This document shows, one piece after another, positions 45,915-56,466 of a DNA stretch of 64,000 bases. Every line of letters begins with the position of its first letter. The first letter of the stretch is position 1. The DNA is from Diadophis punctatus similis (lineage: Eukaryota > Chordata > Lepidosauria > Squamata > Dipsadidae), in the NCBI GenBank assembly GCA_023053685.1, contig JALIGW010000016.1, forward strand, positions 7,594,501 through 7,658,500. The letters are read 5' to 3'. Under the pieces are notes generated by a model, which saw only the letters and a program-made list of their open reading frames with translations, was not told the origin of the DNA and did not search any database. The position numbers and the translations under genes are program-made.

Positions 45915-46302
45915 ATATGTGACTTAATGACAGTTTTTCAGAGTTACGACCTTTACAGCACCCCCATGATCAAAATTCAGATGCTTGGCAACTGGCTCAT
46001 ATTTATGACCGTTGCTGTGTCCCAATGCCACGTGATAATCTTTTGAGACCTTCTGACAAGCAAAGTCAGTCGGGAAGCCAGATTCACTTAACAACTGGGT
46101 TATGGCACAGGAGACAAAATCCTTGTTTGTCCAATCACAATTGGCCAATAAAGAATTCTATTCCTATTAACTTATCAACTGCATATTCACTTAACAACTG
46201 TGGTAAGAAAGGTTGTAAAATGGGGCAAATTCACTTAACAAATGTCTCATTTAACAACAGAAATTTTGGGCTCAATTGTGGTTGTAAGTCAAGGACTACC
46301 TG
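45915..46302 (-). mobile_element. TA-flanked MITE, minus orientation, carrying a CR1 end
   Basis: Right end GGTTGTAAGTCAAGGACTACC plus TGTA is the inverse terminus. GATCAAAATTCAGATGCTTG and CTTCTGACAAGCAAAGTCAG are inverse family words. The copy is interrupted at 46107-46165 by a short CR1-L3 3' end. Confidence 0.75.
46107..46165 (+). mobile_element. CR1-L3 3' end, 59 bp
   Basis: AGACAAAATCCTTGTTTGTC and CCAATCACAATTGGCCAATA followed by ATTCTATTCCTATT: the same 3' terminus as at 14157 with only two or three pentanucleotide units. Confidence 0.75.
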
Positions 46303-47217
46303 TAGTGTGCTGATTCATGGAACTTTATAAAAAGGACATTTATTCATTGGTTTGTTTGTCACATATCTACACTGCCCATATCTACATTCACCTAAGTTTC
46401 TCTAAGTGATTTCTATATGGTCAAATTAGTGAGGTACAGAGTAAAGATCTGTAAAAGCCATATTGAGGTATTAGCATAGGATTCTGCATCAGTTCACCCT
46501 CCCCTCCCTGGAGAATTTCTAATCCAAAAACAATTGATTTGGAATTGCCAGAATGGAACTTAGGGGAATTGTGTAATAGAAGAAAAGTATTTAAATCTTC
46601 CTTTATTTCTGTGGACATCATGCAGGCAGCAGCTGCCAGTGAATTTTGTGTAGAATTGTGTTTGCATCTGTGGACATTTGGGTTACTGCCAATTTCTCGG
46701 GGACGACGACAACTACTTACAAGTAGATGTTTTTAGAAAAATAGAACATTATCAATATAAGCCAGTTCTCCGAAATCCTTAAAGTTTAAATGCATTCACA
46801 TTTGAGACCTAAAGAGCTGCAAGTGATTGATGGTAGGTCTATGCTGTAGCTTAAACAAATTTTGAAAATGCCCATAACTCTAAGGATGAATAATTTGACT
46901 TTCGTTTCAGATTGCACCTGTCTCTTTCTGGCCTGTTAATATTAATTTAAAAAACCCTCCAAAATAAGAAAGATTTAACTGGAATTTAAAATAGGAAGCT
47001 ACAATGAACATAATGAAACATACTTGGGTAAAAAGAATTTCAGTCTTTCCTAAAAAACCAGTTGCCAGTTTAGGGCAGGACAGCTCTAGAAATTTTAGAA
47101 GCATTCCTGCCACCATTTGTCATTTGTTCAATAGCCAACATCTAAAGCATGTAAGCTAGCCAAACAGGACAATTTCTAGGGTCCATGCTTGCAGTTGTGT
47201 GAGATTTCAGTCTAAAG

Positions 47218-47348
47218 CAGGGGTGTCAAGCTCGCGATGACACGTTGTCATGTGACTGTCACAACCTTTTCTCCCTTCGCTAAACTAGGGGTGGGCGTGG
47301 CCAGCACATGACGCATCCGGCCTGCAGGCTGCGGGTTTTACACCCCTG
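47218..47348. mobile_element. hAT-type MITE (CAGGGGTGTCAAA family)
   Basis: Ends CAGGGGTGTCAAGC and GGTTTTACACCCCTG; perfect duplication gtctaaag (47210-47217 and 47349-47356). 131 bp. Confidence 0.93.
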
Positions 47349-47599
47349 GTCTAAAGGGTCAGAGGCAGGCGAACAACACAGAAAGGCTTACTGCATGTAG
47401 TTTTCCATTTATGCTCACTTGCCCAGAGGAAACATTCTTGATTATTTATTAAAACAATTTATTGCAAATAACATGAATACCCTCATGTTATTAATAAATT
47501 ATCTGTGGTGTGTAATATAAGAGTTGTGTTCATGTAGTAACTATAAAATTGGAACGTATGAACAAAAATCTAAAAATCAACAATGAACAGTTTGTTTTT

Positions 47600-47705
47600 A
47601 TGTATTGATATTTCACATTTCTGAACCATCCAACTCTTTCAAAGTAGGATTCTGGGTGGTATACAATTTAACATCAAAATATAAAACAGTATATAAAAAT
47701 TAAAA
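47600..47705 (-). mobile_element. L2/CR1 LINE 3' tail fragment, minus
   Basis: CATCCAACTCTTTCAAAGTA, TTCTGGGTGGTATACAATTT and ATAAAACAGTATATAAAAAT are a diverged version of the tail at 15257-15310 (GCCGCCCAACTCCCGAAGGA). Confidence 0.5.
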
Positions 47706-47946
47706 TGTCAGAGTTATATTTTCATTTTATGTATAATGGCTCTCCACCAGAGTGGGAAGTATCTTTGTCCTGTTTGTATATTTTCAGAATGGTTTGAGAT
47801 CCTGCGTAGATTCCTGAGAAGATAAAATGAATAGGCCCTAATTTCCTGCTGTATTGGTAGTGTTATCAACTTAACAGATGAATTACTTATCAATATAGAC
47901 TAGTTGTGGATGATATTGAAATATAGCAACCAAAATACCTTGTAGC

Positions 47947-48070
<124 letters not shown>

Positions 48071-48150
48071 GAAATACAGGCCCTGTATGTTTTTGTTTCT
48101 TTCTTTATATTTTTCAATATTTAAAAAATGTGCATTTTTTTAAATTGCAG

Positions 48151-48300
48151 GTCCCAGTTGCATTTCAAATTGAAGAGCCAGGCCCGCCTGTCTGAAATGT
48201 GGACTGCTTCTTGCTTGGAAGAGGTCTGTGAGAGCAGCACTAATGCCGACCAATCTTTTGTTTTGGGATGGCCCACAACCAACTGCGTGGCTAGTTTCAG
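48151..48300 (+). CDS. ARHGAP20: ARHGAP20-family exon B: middle of PH domain
   Basis: 150 nt between the acceptor TTAAATTGCAG and the donor CAG/GTACAA. The first base completes the Lys codon left open by exon A. The peptide SQLHFKLKSQARLSEMWTAS continues CLEEVCESSTNADQSFVLGW then PTTNCVASF. WTASC, SFVLGWPT and N.VA(T/S)F are hallmark stretches of the ARHGAP20 PH domain. Two bases (AG) carry into the next exon, where AGT (Ser) is completed. Confidence 0.88.
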
Positions 48301-48362
48301 GTACAACAGATTCTTTTAATTGATTTCTCTATTGTTGCATACAGTATATCCAGGGGTGCAAT

Positions 48363-48715
48363 CATGGGTAGGGTTCCTACCGGTGCGGACCAGTACTACG
48401 CACCGGTGGCGGCCCACTGGTGACGTAATTTTTATTGGAATTTTTGGCGTTTTTTCCGGGTTTGGATGGTTTCTCCTCAACCTCTGCTTTGGAAAAAAGC
48501 CCTCCCGCCCACTCTCAGGTTAATACTGACCTTTATTTTTTCATCCGAAGCACAGCTGAGCACCTCCTCAGCTGTGTTTCGGCCTGAAACGTCCTTCTGA
48601 GCATGCACGGAAATAAAATCACTCAATGGAATGCGCGCGCGCAAGCGGAGCAAGCACACGCACGCAAAATGTCGCAATGTGCACCGGTAGCAAAGGTAAC
48701 TGGAACCCTCCCCTG
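48363..48715. mobile_element. hAT-type MITE, family B, abutting a SINE head
   Basis: Ends CATGGGTAGGGTTCCTACCG and GGAACCCTCCCCTG; flanks ggtgcaat (48355-48362) and ggtgcgat (48716-48723), 7 of 8. The right duplication is the start of the neighbouring SINE, so the MITE probably landed in the SINE's first bases. Confidence 0.87.
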
Positions 48716-49018
48716 GGTGCGATGGCTCAGCGGTGAAAGACACTGAGCTTGTCAGCTGGAGAGCTGACAGCCCGAGTTCCGCGTGTTCCTTTCCCCAGCT
48801 CCTGCCCACCTAGCAGTTCGAAATTATACAAATGCGAGTAGATTAATAGGTACCATTTCAGTGGGAAGGTAACAGCATTCTGTGCACCTTGGCATGTAGC
48901 CATGCTGGCCACATGACCACAGAAATTGTCTTCGTACAACGGTGGTTCCCTTGGCCAAGAAACAAATATGAACACCATGCCCTAGAGTCGGACATGACTG
49001 ACAGGGAAACAGTTACCT
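48716..49018 (+). mobile_element. Sauria-type SINE with BovB-like tail
   Basis: GGTGCGATGGCTCAGCGG head (A box), GAGTTCCGCGTGTTCC near the B box, then GCAGTTCGAAATTATACAAA, GGTAACAGCATTCTGTGCAC and GCCACATGACCACAG. The tail CTAGAGTCGGACATGACTG with CAGTTACCTTTTT is the BovB-derived 3' end used by Sauria SINEs. Confidence 0.88.
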
Positions 49019-49751
49019 TTTTGCATATATCCAACTGAGTCACCGCTTAAGAGTTATCTTGGGTGTCAAAACTATATTCTGAAGCCATATTAATATTCTA
49101 TTATTGAGTTTTTAAAAAGTGGATCCGTACTCCTCATCTTACGAATGAAAATTTAGAATGAAAATCAGAGTTTGCATCCAGTCATATGGCTTAACTTTTA
49201 GCAAAATGCAGTTATGCTGATTCAAATCAAGGTATCTCATTTTACCATATTCCCAGATTTTTAAAAGCTTCTTTATCCTCCCAGACTATTTGAGATAGAT
49301 GGTTGGGAGAAGATAATTAGAGACACAACATGTGTAGCAGAAGAGACCCATGAAAATTAGAGCTTGTCATAGAAGCTTTTTAAAGGCCTGAGAAGACAGT
49401 AGAACATCAAAGTATGAGTGAAATTCTAGGGCAATTTATGGATTGAAAGGAGGTGCTTTTTGGAGGTATTCTGGTTTCATAACATTTAGGATTTTAACAA
49501 CCAAGACATTGAAATAAATTGGTAGTCAAGCAAACAGCCTTAGTGTGACTATATCAGTACTCAGTGACCTTGGGCCAATCAATCTCTTTCAGCCCTAAGA
49601 ATGAGGCAATGGCAAGCCACATCTGAAAAACCTTGCCAAAAAACCTTCAGGAACTTGTCCAGGTAGTTTCCAAGAATTGGATACGATTTAATGTAAGAAA
49701 AAAGTCAGTCCCTACAAAAAAAATTATATGTGACCTACTAAGCATCTACTG

Positions 49752-49885
49752 CAAGGGTGTCAAACTCACGTTGTCACGGGAGCGTCACATGACATATCAG
49801 GACTTTTCCCCCTTCGCTAAACTGGGCAGGGGCGTGGCCAGCGCGTGATGCATCCGGCCCACGGGTCGGGAGTTTGACAGCCCTG
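49752..49885. mobile_element. hAT-type MITE (CAGGGGTGTCAAA family)
   Basis: Ends CAAGGGTGTCAAACTCACG and GGGAGTTTGACAGCCCTG; flanks atctactg (49744-49751) and atctacag (49886-49893), 7 of 8. Confidence 0.9.
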
Positions 49886-50651
49886 ATCTACAGTATTCCT
49901 TTCCCCCTCAAAATCTACAATCCATTTACACTAAGAGGTTTCACAGTTTGATTTACTTCAGTTTATTTCACCGTTTGGGAAAATACATACCGATTTACAG
50001 TGATAAAATGATTGGTATTTGATCTCCTGTATCAATGAAGAAATATGTTTTAATGGATATTCTTTCTTGACTCTCATGTTGACTTTGAAATAGTCCAACA
50101 TTAAATGATGGCGTCTCTGTCAAAAGGAAATTCTAAATATGGCATAGCCAATGCAGAATATAGTAATTAACTATAGAAGTTAATTAGATTCTTCAAAATA
50201 TACACTCATTATATATTTTGATTCTTTGTAGTTTTCAGCTTGTTGGGTCTGGGGATCAATTACAACCGAATACAGATTTTAAAATTAAACTAGGCAATGT
50301 GATTAAAGTTCTTCTACAGTGTATGTTCCACTCACAAAACACTTTGTGTGAGCTGTAGTGGCATTTCAGTAGCAGAACAAGTCTCTGTTCTGGATGGAAA
50401 CCTGAAGAAGGACTTGTTATATAAATAAAATTGCAGTCTGAGTTTCCTTCCCCCCCCCCCCTTTTCATTTTCAAAGAGACTTGGCCTGTTGGCTCCCTGC
50501 TTAGCAGATTTGCATATTTTACTCTGGTAGTTTATTTGCTACTCTATTCATCTATTCTGAATTGTTATCTAAGTTGGCTTATACTGTCAAGAGATTCCAT
50601 TTGGAATTGATTTGCTAAAGTTTGCTAAAAATGTGTTCTTAATTATTTCAG

Positions 50652-50693
50652 TTCCGTGGAGCAAAAAGAGAAGTGGTTCACTTCCCTTCAAAG
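50652..50693 (+). CDS. ARHGAP20: ARHGAP20-family exon C: C-terminal helix of PH domain (42 nt)
   Basis: A micro-exon between the acceptor AATTATTTCAG and the donor AG/GTACTT. With the AG from exon B it reads SSVEQKEKWFTSLQ and leaves AG for the next exon. The EQK.KW...LQ pattern is the C-terminal helix of the PH domain, whose invariant Trp is present. Too short to appear as an open frame of its own; identified by phase and homology. Confidence 0.85.
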
Positions 50694-52259
50694 GTACTTT
50701 GCTTTTTTTTCTGTATTCATATTAGGAAGTCATTGCTACGTTAGCCAGGTGCAAAATTTGTATTTGAAAAGGTTCAAGCACAAAGTATCCTGATTTAAAT
50801 TTGAAACAGCTGCTTTCAACTTACTGGAAATATTCTGACACTGTCTAACATTCTAGTCCGGAACACTTCCCGCAAGGTCAGAGCTAACCTGTTTGAATTC
50901 AAAACAGTTGTTGCAAAATCTTGTCTATCTAATTTAGATCAAACTTTAGACAGTTTCTCATTTTAGTGAGTGTAGTTCAGAGATATACAGCTTTTTTTTA
51001 TAGAGTTATTGGGCACATTTGAAATTTTGAGAATATAGGAAATTGCTGAACAGCTTTCAAAATCTAGGTAGAATACAGTTATATAGAACTGAATTAACAT
51101 AATGCTTCTTGTCACCAACTCTACTCTGTACTACCATAGCTTACTTTCTTTTTCCAGGCAAGTAAGCATATTTCTTTTAAAAAATAAAAATAAAACAGCT
51201 TAGATATTCTTTCCATTATTCTTATTTTGGAAGAAAATGTATGGAGTTTATTCTTAGAAATGCTCATTCTTAGAAATGAAGTTGATGCTGGAGGATAGTG
51301 CTTTACTTTGTACTATGTCAGCTTCAATATTTTTGAAAAATATAAAAATCAGTTGGGGGAAAATGTCTGAGAAATGCTGAGAAATGTGTCGGTGGATATA
51401 TTGCTGTCTCTAGATTTAGTCTAAATGAAGTTATTATATGGTCTTCAGAAATATAATCATAAAGCCAAATGAGAAAAACTGAAATAAGATGATTGAATTT
51501 GATTGAATCCTTAATGAATACTATTTCATTATATAACATGAAAAAATCTATTTAAAGGAAATAATATTTTTTAAGGAAATATCCTACAAGCTTCTTGGCT
51601 AGCTTTGCTAAAGATGAAATTGTCCCTTAAGGTTTATAGTTAATGTTAGAACCCTGTTCAAATGATTGGGTGTGTTAATATATGATTAAGCCACAAATCA
51701 TTGTTATGTGTATATTGCTTTAAATGCATTGTGGATGATTACTATATAAGCAAGCAAGAAAGCATGCTCAATGTGGTTGGTGGTTTATGGTTTAGTGTGG
51801 TGATTGGTGTTTGACGGTGTGTTCCGGATTGAAGACTCTCTGTGCTGTTTTACTGATGAGTAGATTACTTTATGGCTGTGTGGAATTGCTGTGAAGAAGA
51901 AGAGTTACTATCTGTGATAGTATAGAATTAAGTGATAGCTGTAATCTTTGTTTGTGAGTTAAAACAAAGATAGGCAAGAAGAAGAAACTTCGCATTGACT
52001 GAATACCTGTGTATGACTTGGACTTCCTATTTAACTTTGCTACTATTCAAGTAAAACTATTTTGTACATGCTAAAGATATTCTGTTTATTGACTGAATAG
52101 CATTCATATCAAACTGCAACACCATTACTACAACACATTTCGCTGTGTATGTACTTAACAGCACAGTAACTCCTTAACATCTATTATTGAATGCATTGTC
52201 ACTTCTGTTTTGTGAATTTACTTATAGAGGCTAATTTCGATTTTTGCTTGCTTCAACAG
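50694..52259 (+). other. Intron of the ARHGAP20-family gene (1.57 kb)
   Basis: AT-rich. It may contain an old solo LTR (see 51642-52137). No exon seen. Confidence 0.75.
51642..52137 (+). mobile_element. Possible old solo LTR
   Basis: Starts TGTTAGAACCC and ends CATTACTACAACA, with a TATATAAGC promoter-like box near 51743 and a moderately GC-richer core. No target duplication and no coding region were found; the assignment rests only on general LTR layout. Confidence 0.22.
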
Positions 52260-52344
52260 TCGAATCAAAGAAGAGAAAGCAAAAGACTATCCCAAGAATA
52301 TTCCTTTGAAGATTCTTGCAAAGGATATTGGGAATTGTATATAT
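52260..52344 (+). CDS. ARHGAP20: ARHGAP20-family exon D: PH-to-RA linker
   Basis: 85 nt between the acceptor TTGCTTCAACAG and the donor TAT/GTAAGT. With the carried AG it reads SRIKEEKAKDYPKNIPLKIL then AKDIGNCIY. KDYPK(S/N)IPLKI.AKDIGNC is one of the most conserved parts of ARHGAP20, marking the entry into the Ras-associating domain. It ends in phase 0. Confidence 0.9.
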
Positions 52345-52679
52345 GTAAGTGTTTCTGACTCCCAGTTTGAGGAGTTCTTCAGAAGCAGCTGTAAAAAAAC
52401 AGATGATGACCTTTTGAGTTGTACACAGAGTTCACAATCTTCTCTATTTGTTTGGCTACTCTGTCTGGTTCCTCAGATTTTTGGTTTACTACTGTGGTTA
52501 ATAGTCAGTGCTAGTAGCACTCCTTCCTAATCAAGAGATATGCGTGTTTGAGACTCATAGAACCAAGGTTAGCTAAATTCTTGAGAATTCCATCTGTCCA
52601 TCATGAATACATAAGAGTTACATGGCAGTGCAAAACTTTAATGCAGAACAGTGCACTAAACCACAGTGCACTGTTAATG

Positions 52680-52805
52680 TCTATGGAGATTCTCAGTCAT
52701 CCAGGTCATGGTTGTCCCAAAGATACTTTTTCAAGAAGGAGTTGGACTTTCTGATTTTTCTTTGAAGACTTTTTGCTCTTCTTACAAGAAGCTTCTTCAC
52801 CTCTG
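52680..52805 (+). mobile_element. Penelope-like palindrome family, left half only
   Basis: TCTATGGAGATTCTCAGTCA, GGTCATGGTTGTCCCAAAGA and TACAAGAAGCTTCTTCAC match the left arm of the complete copy at 63752; the right arm is missing. Confidence 0.65.
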
Positions 52806-52865
52806 ACTGGATTGGATAGTGGGGAATGGAAGGATTTACATTCCTAGCAAACAACTAGTCATTTG

Positions 52866-53070
52866 CATTGTTTCAACCTGGGGGTCGCGACCCCTTTGGG
52901 GGTCGAACGACCCTTTCACAGGGGTCGGAAGACTTCGCCCGGAGGCCGCCATTTGGGTTATTTTACCCTCTGCGCATGCGCAGAACACTTTGCGCATGCG
53001 TAAAAGAACCCAAATGGGGGCAGCGGCGGGGTGGGTCGCGGTAGGGGTGCTGGGGTGGCATGTGATTGTC
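52866..53070 (+). mobile_element. SPIN/OposCharlie-like hAT fragment
   Basis: Near its left end it carries TTTCAACCTGGGGGTCGCGA, then CCCCTTTGGGGGTCGAACGA and CCCTTTCACAGGGGTCG, which match from memory the terminal sequence of the SPIN family of hAT elements known for horizontal transfer among tetrapods. The interior differs: CCATTTGGGTT and AACCCAAATGGG form an inverted repeat around GCGCATGCGC blocks. No proper right terminus or target duplication was found. Confidence 0.65.
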
Positions 53071-53831
53071 TGGATTTATTTTCTCATTTTGTCTCTCATA
53101 GTTGAGGTCTACCTATGATGTCAATTACAGGCCTCTCTCATCTTTTTAAGTGGGAGAACTTGCACAATTGGTGGCTGACTAAATACTTCCCCCCCCCCCA
53201 CTGTAATAACACCAGAAATACTAGTGAGGAGGCAATAGAGTGGTTTTTTAAAATATGTTTGGTTTGTGGATTGCTTCCCACCTCCCAACTAGAACAGCTG
53301 GATATCCCAGGGGATCAGCTTCATTTTATCTGCAAATTGGGGTTAAGGGGGGGGGGTGACATAAGCAATCCAAATTACTTTTATCACATTCTCACCAAAG
53401 GCAAGCTGTATGCAAATCTGCTGACCTACTCCCCGGTGCCAGATATCACTACTTTGCAGAAATGTTAGCTTTGTTTTGTTCATGTCATAATTATTCAGGT
53501 GCATCCTGGAGCAAAAAATAGACTTGAGTTCATACAGCTTCAGATTACCTTCTGTGGCACCGTACTGTATAATTTTCTGCATCTCTGTGACAGAAGGCTA
53601 TTTTGAGCAGCTGGCGAAAAAGGAAATTCGCAGAGATTTTGGACTTGGAAGTTTTGTGGGCTGGTTTTGAACTTAATTGTGAAACGTTTAATATGTACAT
53701 TGATTTAAAAGAGGAGATCTTTCTCCCAAAAAAGAATGTTTCTGGCTTAAATAACCCTCTTAAGAGCTCCTGGTTAGGATTTTTGCACTCGGAGATTCTT
53801 TCTGAGAGGGATTGAAATTATGGATCATGGT

Positions 53832-54019
53832 CGATGTTCCCTGAAAAATTAGAAAATGGCGCACGGCAGTTAAAAACTGCCGTGCATCGTTTCCTTTTCA
53901 TGTGCGCGGCCGCACAGCCTCTGCAATTAGAAAATGCCGGGCGGAAGTTAGAAACTTCCGCACGGCGTTCTCTTATTACATGTGCGGCCGCATGGCCACG
54001 CACCTTAGAGGGAACAGTG
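53832..54019. mobile_element. hAT-type MITE (CAGTGTTCCCTCTAAGG family)
   Basis: Ends CGATGTTCCCTGAAAAATT and CACCTTAGAGGGAACAGTG; perfect duplication atcatggt (53824-53831 and 54020-54027). Contains two hairpins, GCACGGCAGTTAAAAACTGC and GCGGAAGTTAGAAACTTCCG, each followed by CATGTGCG(C/G)GGCCGCA-type sequence, so the element appears internally duplicated. Confidence 0.93.
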
Positions 54020-54662
54020 ATCATGGTATTTGAAGGAGTATTCCAGACTCCTGCTGTGATTACAAAATTATATTTAATGAATCTAGAAAGAAGACACCCC
54101 CACCAACTTAGAGGAGTTCAGAATCAAGTTTTAATTAACTAGAGCTTCTTGTGTCATACAAACTAGAAATGAGGTTTAATATTGTAGCTAAAATCCTGGA
54201 ATAATATTAATTTTAAAAAAATAAAACATTGGTTCTTACCGCATTTTATCATAGTAGACGGTACAAAAACATTTACTTCAGGGAAGGTAAAAAGGAAAAA
54301 CTTTCTTGTTCCTTATTTTTTTTTTTTTGTAAAGAGGGTAGAAAACGTCTACCAGTCCTAAACCCACTGTTGCTTATGTACTTCGGGCTGAAATTCAATA
54401 TAGCATGAGGTGCAACTACAGGCAATGTGTAAAATAAATCCCTTATTATTTAAAATCTCAAAATAAGAATTTTTTTAAAAAAAAAACTCTTTGCCAAGAT
54501 CTAGTTTTAGTTTACATGCAGTTAGAGCATCTGATTTTTGTTTTTGTTTTCATCCTTTGAGCTTACATATAGTTGTCATACCCAAATTCTGACTGACATT
54601 TTTAGCTGCTTTTCTTTTTGAGCAATAATGCAGGTTCTAATGTTTCTCTTTCTTCTTCACAG

Positions 54663-54740
54663 TCAAAAACCTTAACCATTACTAACCTGGACACAGCAAA
54701 CGATGTGATCCTCTTGGCACTGCAGCAGCTTGGAATTAAT
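54663..54740 (+). CDS. ARHGAP20: ARHGAP20-family exon E: first part of Ras-associating domain
   Basis: 78 nt, phase 0 to phase 0, between the acceptor TTCTTCTTCACAG and the donor AAT/GTGAGA. Peptide: SKTLTITNLDTANDVILLAL then QQLGIN. SKT(I/L)T.....DTAN(E/D)VI..(S/A)L..LGI is the ubiquitin-like first half of the ARHGAP20 RA domain, which binds active Rap1/Ras-type GTPases. Confidence 0.9.
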
Positions 54741-55764
54741 GTGAGATTGATTGTTCATTTTTAAAATTTCTTTATTTATGTGGGCAAATAATGACACCGT
54801 TTGCAGTATTATAAAGTAATCCTGATGCCTGAAAAACATCGTTTTGCGTTATACAAGTTTGGCATCTTGAAAAATAATCACTGGGAAAAAGAAAGGACTT
54901 AATTCAGAGGAGGAAATATATTGCTTGAATTCAATTTTCCCCCTACTCTGTTAAGTAGAGAATATGAACCAGATTCCTTAAAAGCATCCTTGAATAGGAC
55001 AATACAGTAGAGGGTCAATTCCTTCAATTAGCATCCCCGTGTTTTGCTTCATTTGATCCAAAACTATTTCTTGTCCATTGCACTTTGGGAAGTATTTGAC
55101 TGGCTGTCGGCTGTCTTATTGGTATCTCTCAAACTCTCTCAAGTCAGGAAGTTCCCCGCAGAACCACAGAGAAATTTGAAAGTATATCCAAATTGGGTTC
55201 CTAGACACCTAATTTGTGTTTCTGAAACCTTGAAAAAAGTGGATTAACCAGCAGGCATCAATCAGTCCATCTTGTACTTTTCAAAACAATCCCTCCGAAA
55301 TAGTGGAAAGTTCAGACTTGGGCTGTCTTCTACCTGTTGAAGATATGGGCTGTTTGATCCCCAACTGATTGCTGCCTTCTAGCCAGTGGCATCCATGGGA
55401 AGGCTAAAAGAGACATGTGAGATTACAGCATTGCAGTTGGAGACTTTGATTGCAGTACAATAAGTGTCGTGTCTCTTGATACTCTCCCATCCCCCATGTT
55501 CAGCACTTACCCAACACAACACTTTCAGCTAGCTGCATGGAGTTCCAATGAGGCTTCTATTTTAGGAACACCCGTCCCAAAATTACTAGGAATTCCCCAT
55601 TCCAAACAAGTAAGCAATTTTTTAAAGGACATTTTTATCCAGTGCCGAATAATGCCTAAACAGTGTAGCTTGTGTCACCTAAGGTCCTGGAATGCTATGG
55701 CATGCTAGGAAACAGTGGGTTTTTCTTGTATGGGGGGGAAAAAAGACTCCAGATCATTCTGAAG

Positions 55765-56018
55765 ATGTCTTTGGAGAGTCTCAATCATCCTGGTCACGGT
55801 TGTCCCAAAAGTGCTTTTTTTAAAAGGCAACTGAATTTTCTTGGTTTTTTTTTTTAATTATTTAAAAATATTTCACTTCTCATCCAAGAAGCTGAAGAAT
55901 CGAACTGAAGAAGCTTCTTGGATGAGAAGTGAAACGTTTTCAAATAAAAAAAAACCACCACCACCAACCACCATGAAAGTCCATTTGCCTTTTGGAAAAA
56001 GTACCTTTTAGGACAATA
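55765..56018. mobile_element. Penelope-like palindrome (GAAGAAGCTTCTTGG core)
   Basis: The left arm starts ATGTCTTTGGAGAGTCTCAA; both arms meet around ATCCAAGAAGCTGAAGAATC and CTGAAGAAGCTTCTTGGATG; the right arm ends near AGTACCTTTTAGGACAATA. GGATGAGAAGTGAAACG resembles a hammerhead core but lacks the expected CTGATGA. Confidence 0.6.
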
Positions 56019-56069
56019 GGTAGTTACCAATAAAGGAGAATATTTGCAGCTCAGAATTAAAATTAGGGG

Positions 56070-56210
56070 TGCCTGGTTGTTTTCTTGCAGACGTTTCATT
56101 ACCACAAGTACGATAACATCATCGGTGCTTAGTAACATTAGCACTGATATTTGGGTACTGAAACGTCTGCAAGAAAACAACCAAGCTCAGAGAACACCAG
56201 GACCCCTCAA
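56070..56210. mobile_element. Penelope-like palindrome with two degenerate hammerhead cores
   Basis: Inverted arms GGTTGTTTTCTTGCAGACGT and ACGTCTGCAAGAAAACAACC. On the minus strand, 56125-56094 reads CCGATGA, a 6-bp stem II candidate (GTTATC with GGTAAT) and GAAAC; on the plus strand, CTGATA and GAAAC flank a shortened stem. These are arranged as in the hammerhead motifs reported for Penelope-like terminal repeats. Each copy has at least one core change. Confidence 0.55.
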
Positions 56211-56331
56211 TGGGTAGTTAGCTATTCGGGGGGGGGGGGGCGCACGGGGGGGGGACGGACACCAGAGTTTTATGATCCAAATAGGCCGGGCCTCCCATTG
56301 TCTGTTGGTGCAAATGTGAGACTGTCTGAAA

Positions 56332-56466
56332 CAAGGGTCCCCAAACTTGGCAACTTTAAGACTTGTGGACTTCGACTCCCAGAATTCTCCAGCCAGCATA
56401 GCTGGCTGGAGAATTCTAGGAGTTCAAGTCCACATGTCTTAAAGTTGCCAAGTTTGAAGACCTCTG
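56332..56466. mobile_element. hAT-type palindromic MITE
   Basis: Ends CAAGGGTCCCCAAACTTGG and CCAAGTTTGAAGACCTCTG; perfect duplication gtctgaaa (56324-56331 and 56467-56474). Centre AGCCAGCATAGCTGGCT. Confidence 0.95.

Larger units (their letters stand above)
48301..50651 (+). other. Intron of the ARHGAP20-family gene (2.35 kb)
   Basis: Contains a family B MITE, a BovB-tailed SINE and a CAGGGGTGTCAAA MITE in its first 1.6 kb. The rest is AT-rich with a C run at 50450. Confidence 0.8.
52345..54662 (+). other. Intron of the ARHGAP20-family gene (2.3 kb)
   Basis: Contains a Penelope-like half-palindrome, a SPIN-like hAT piece and one further hAT-type MITE. No exon seen in the rest. Confidence 0.8.
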
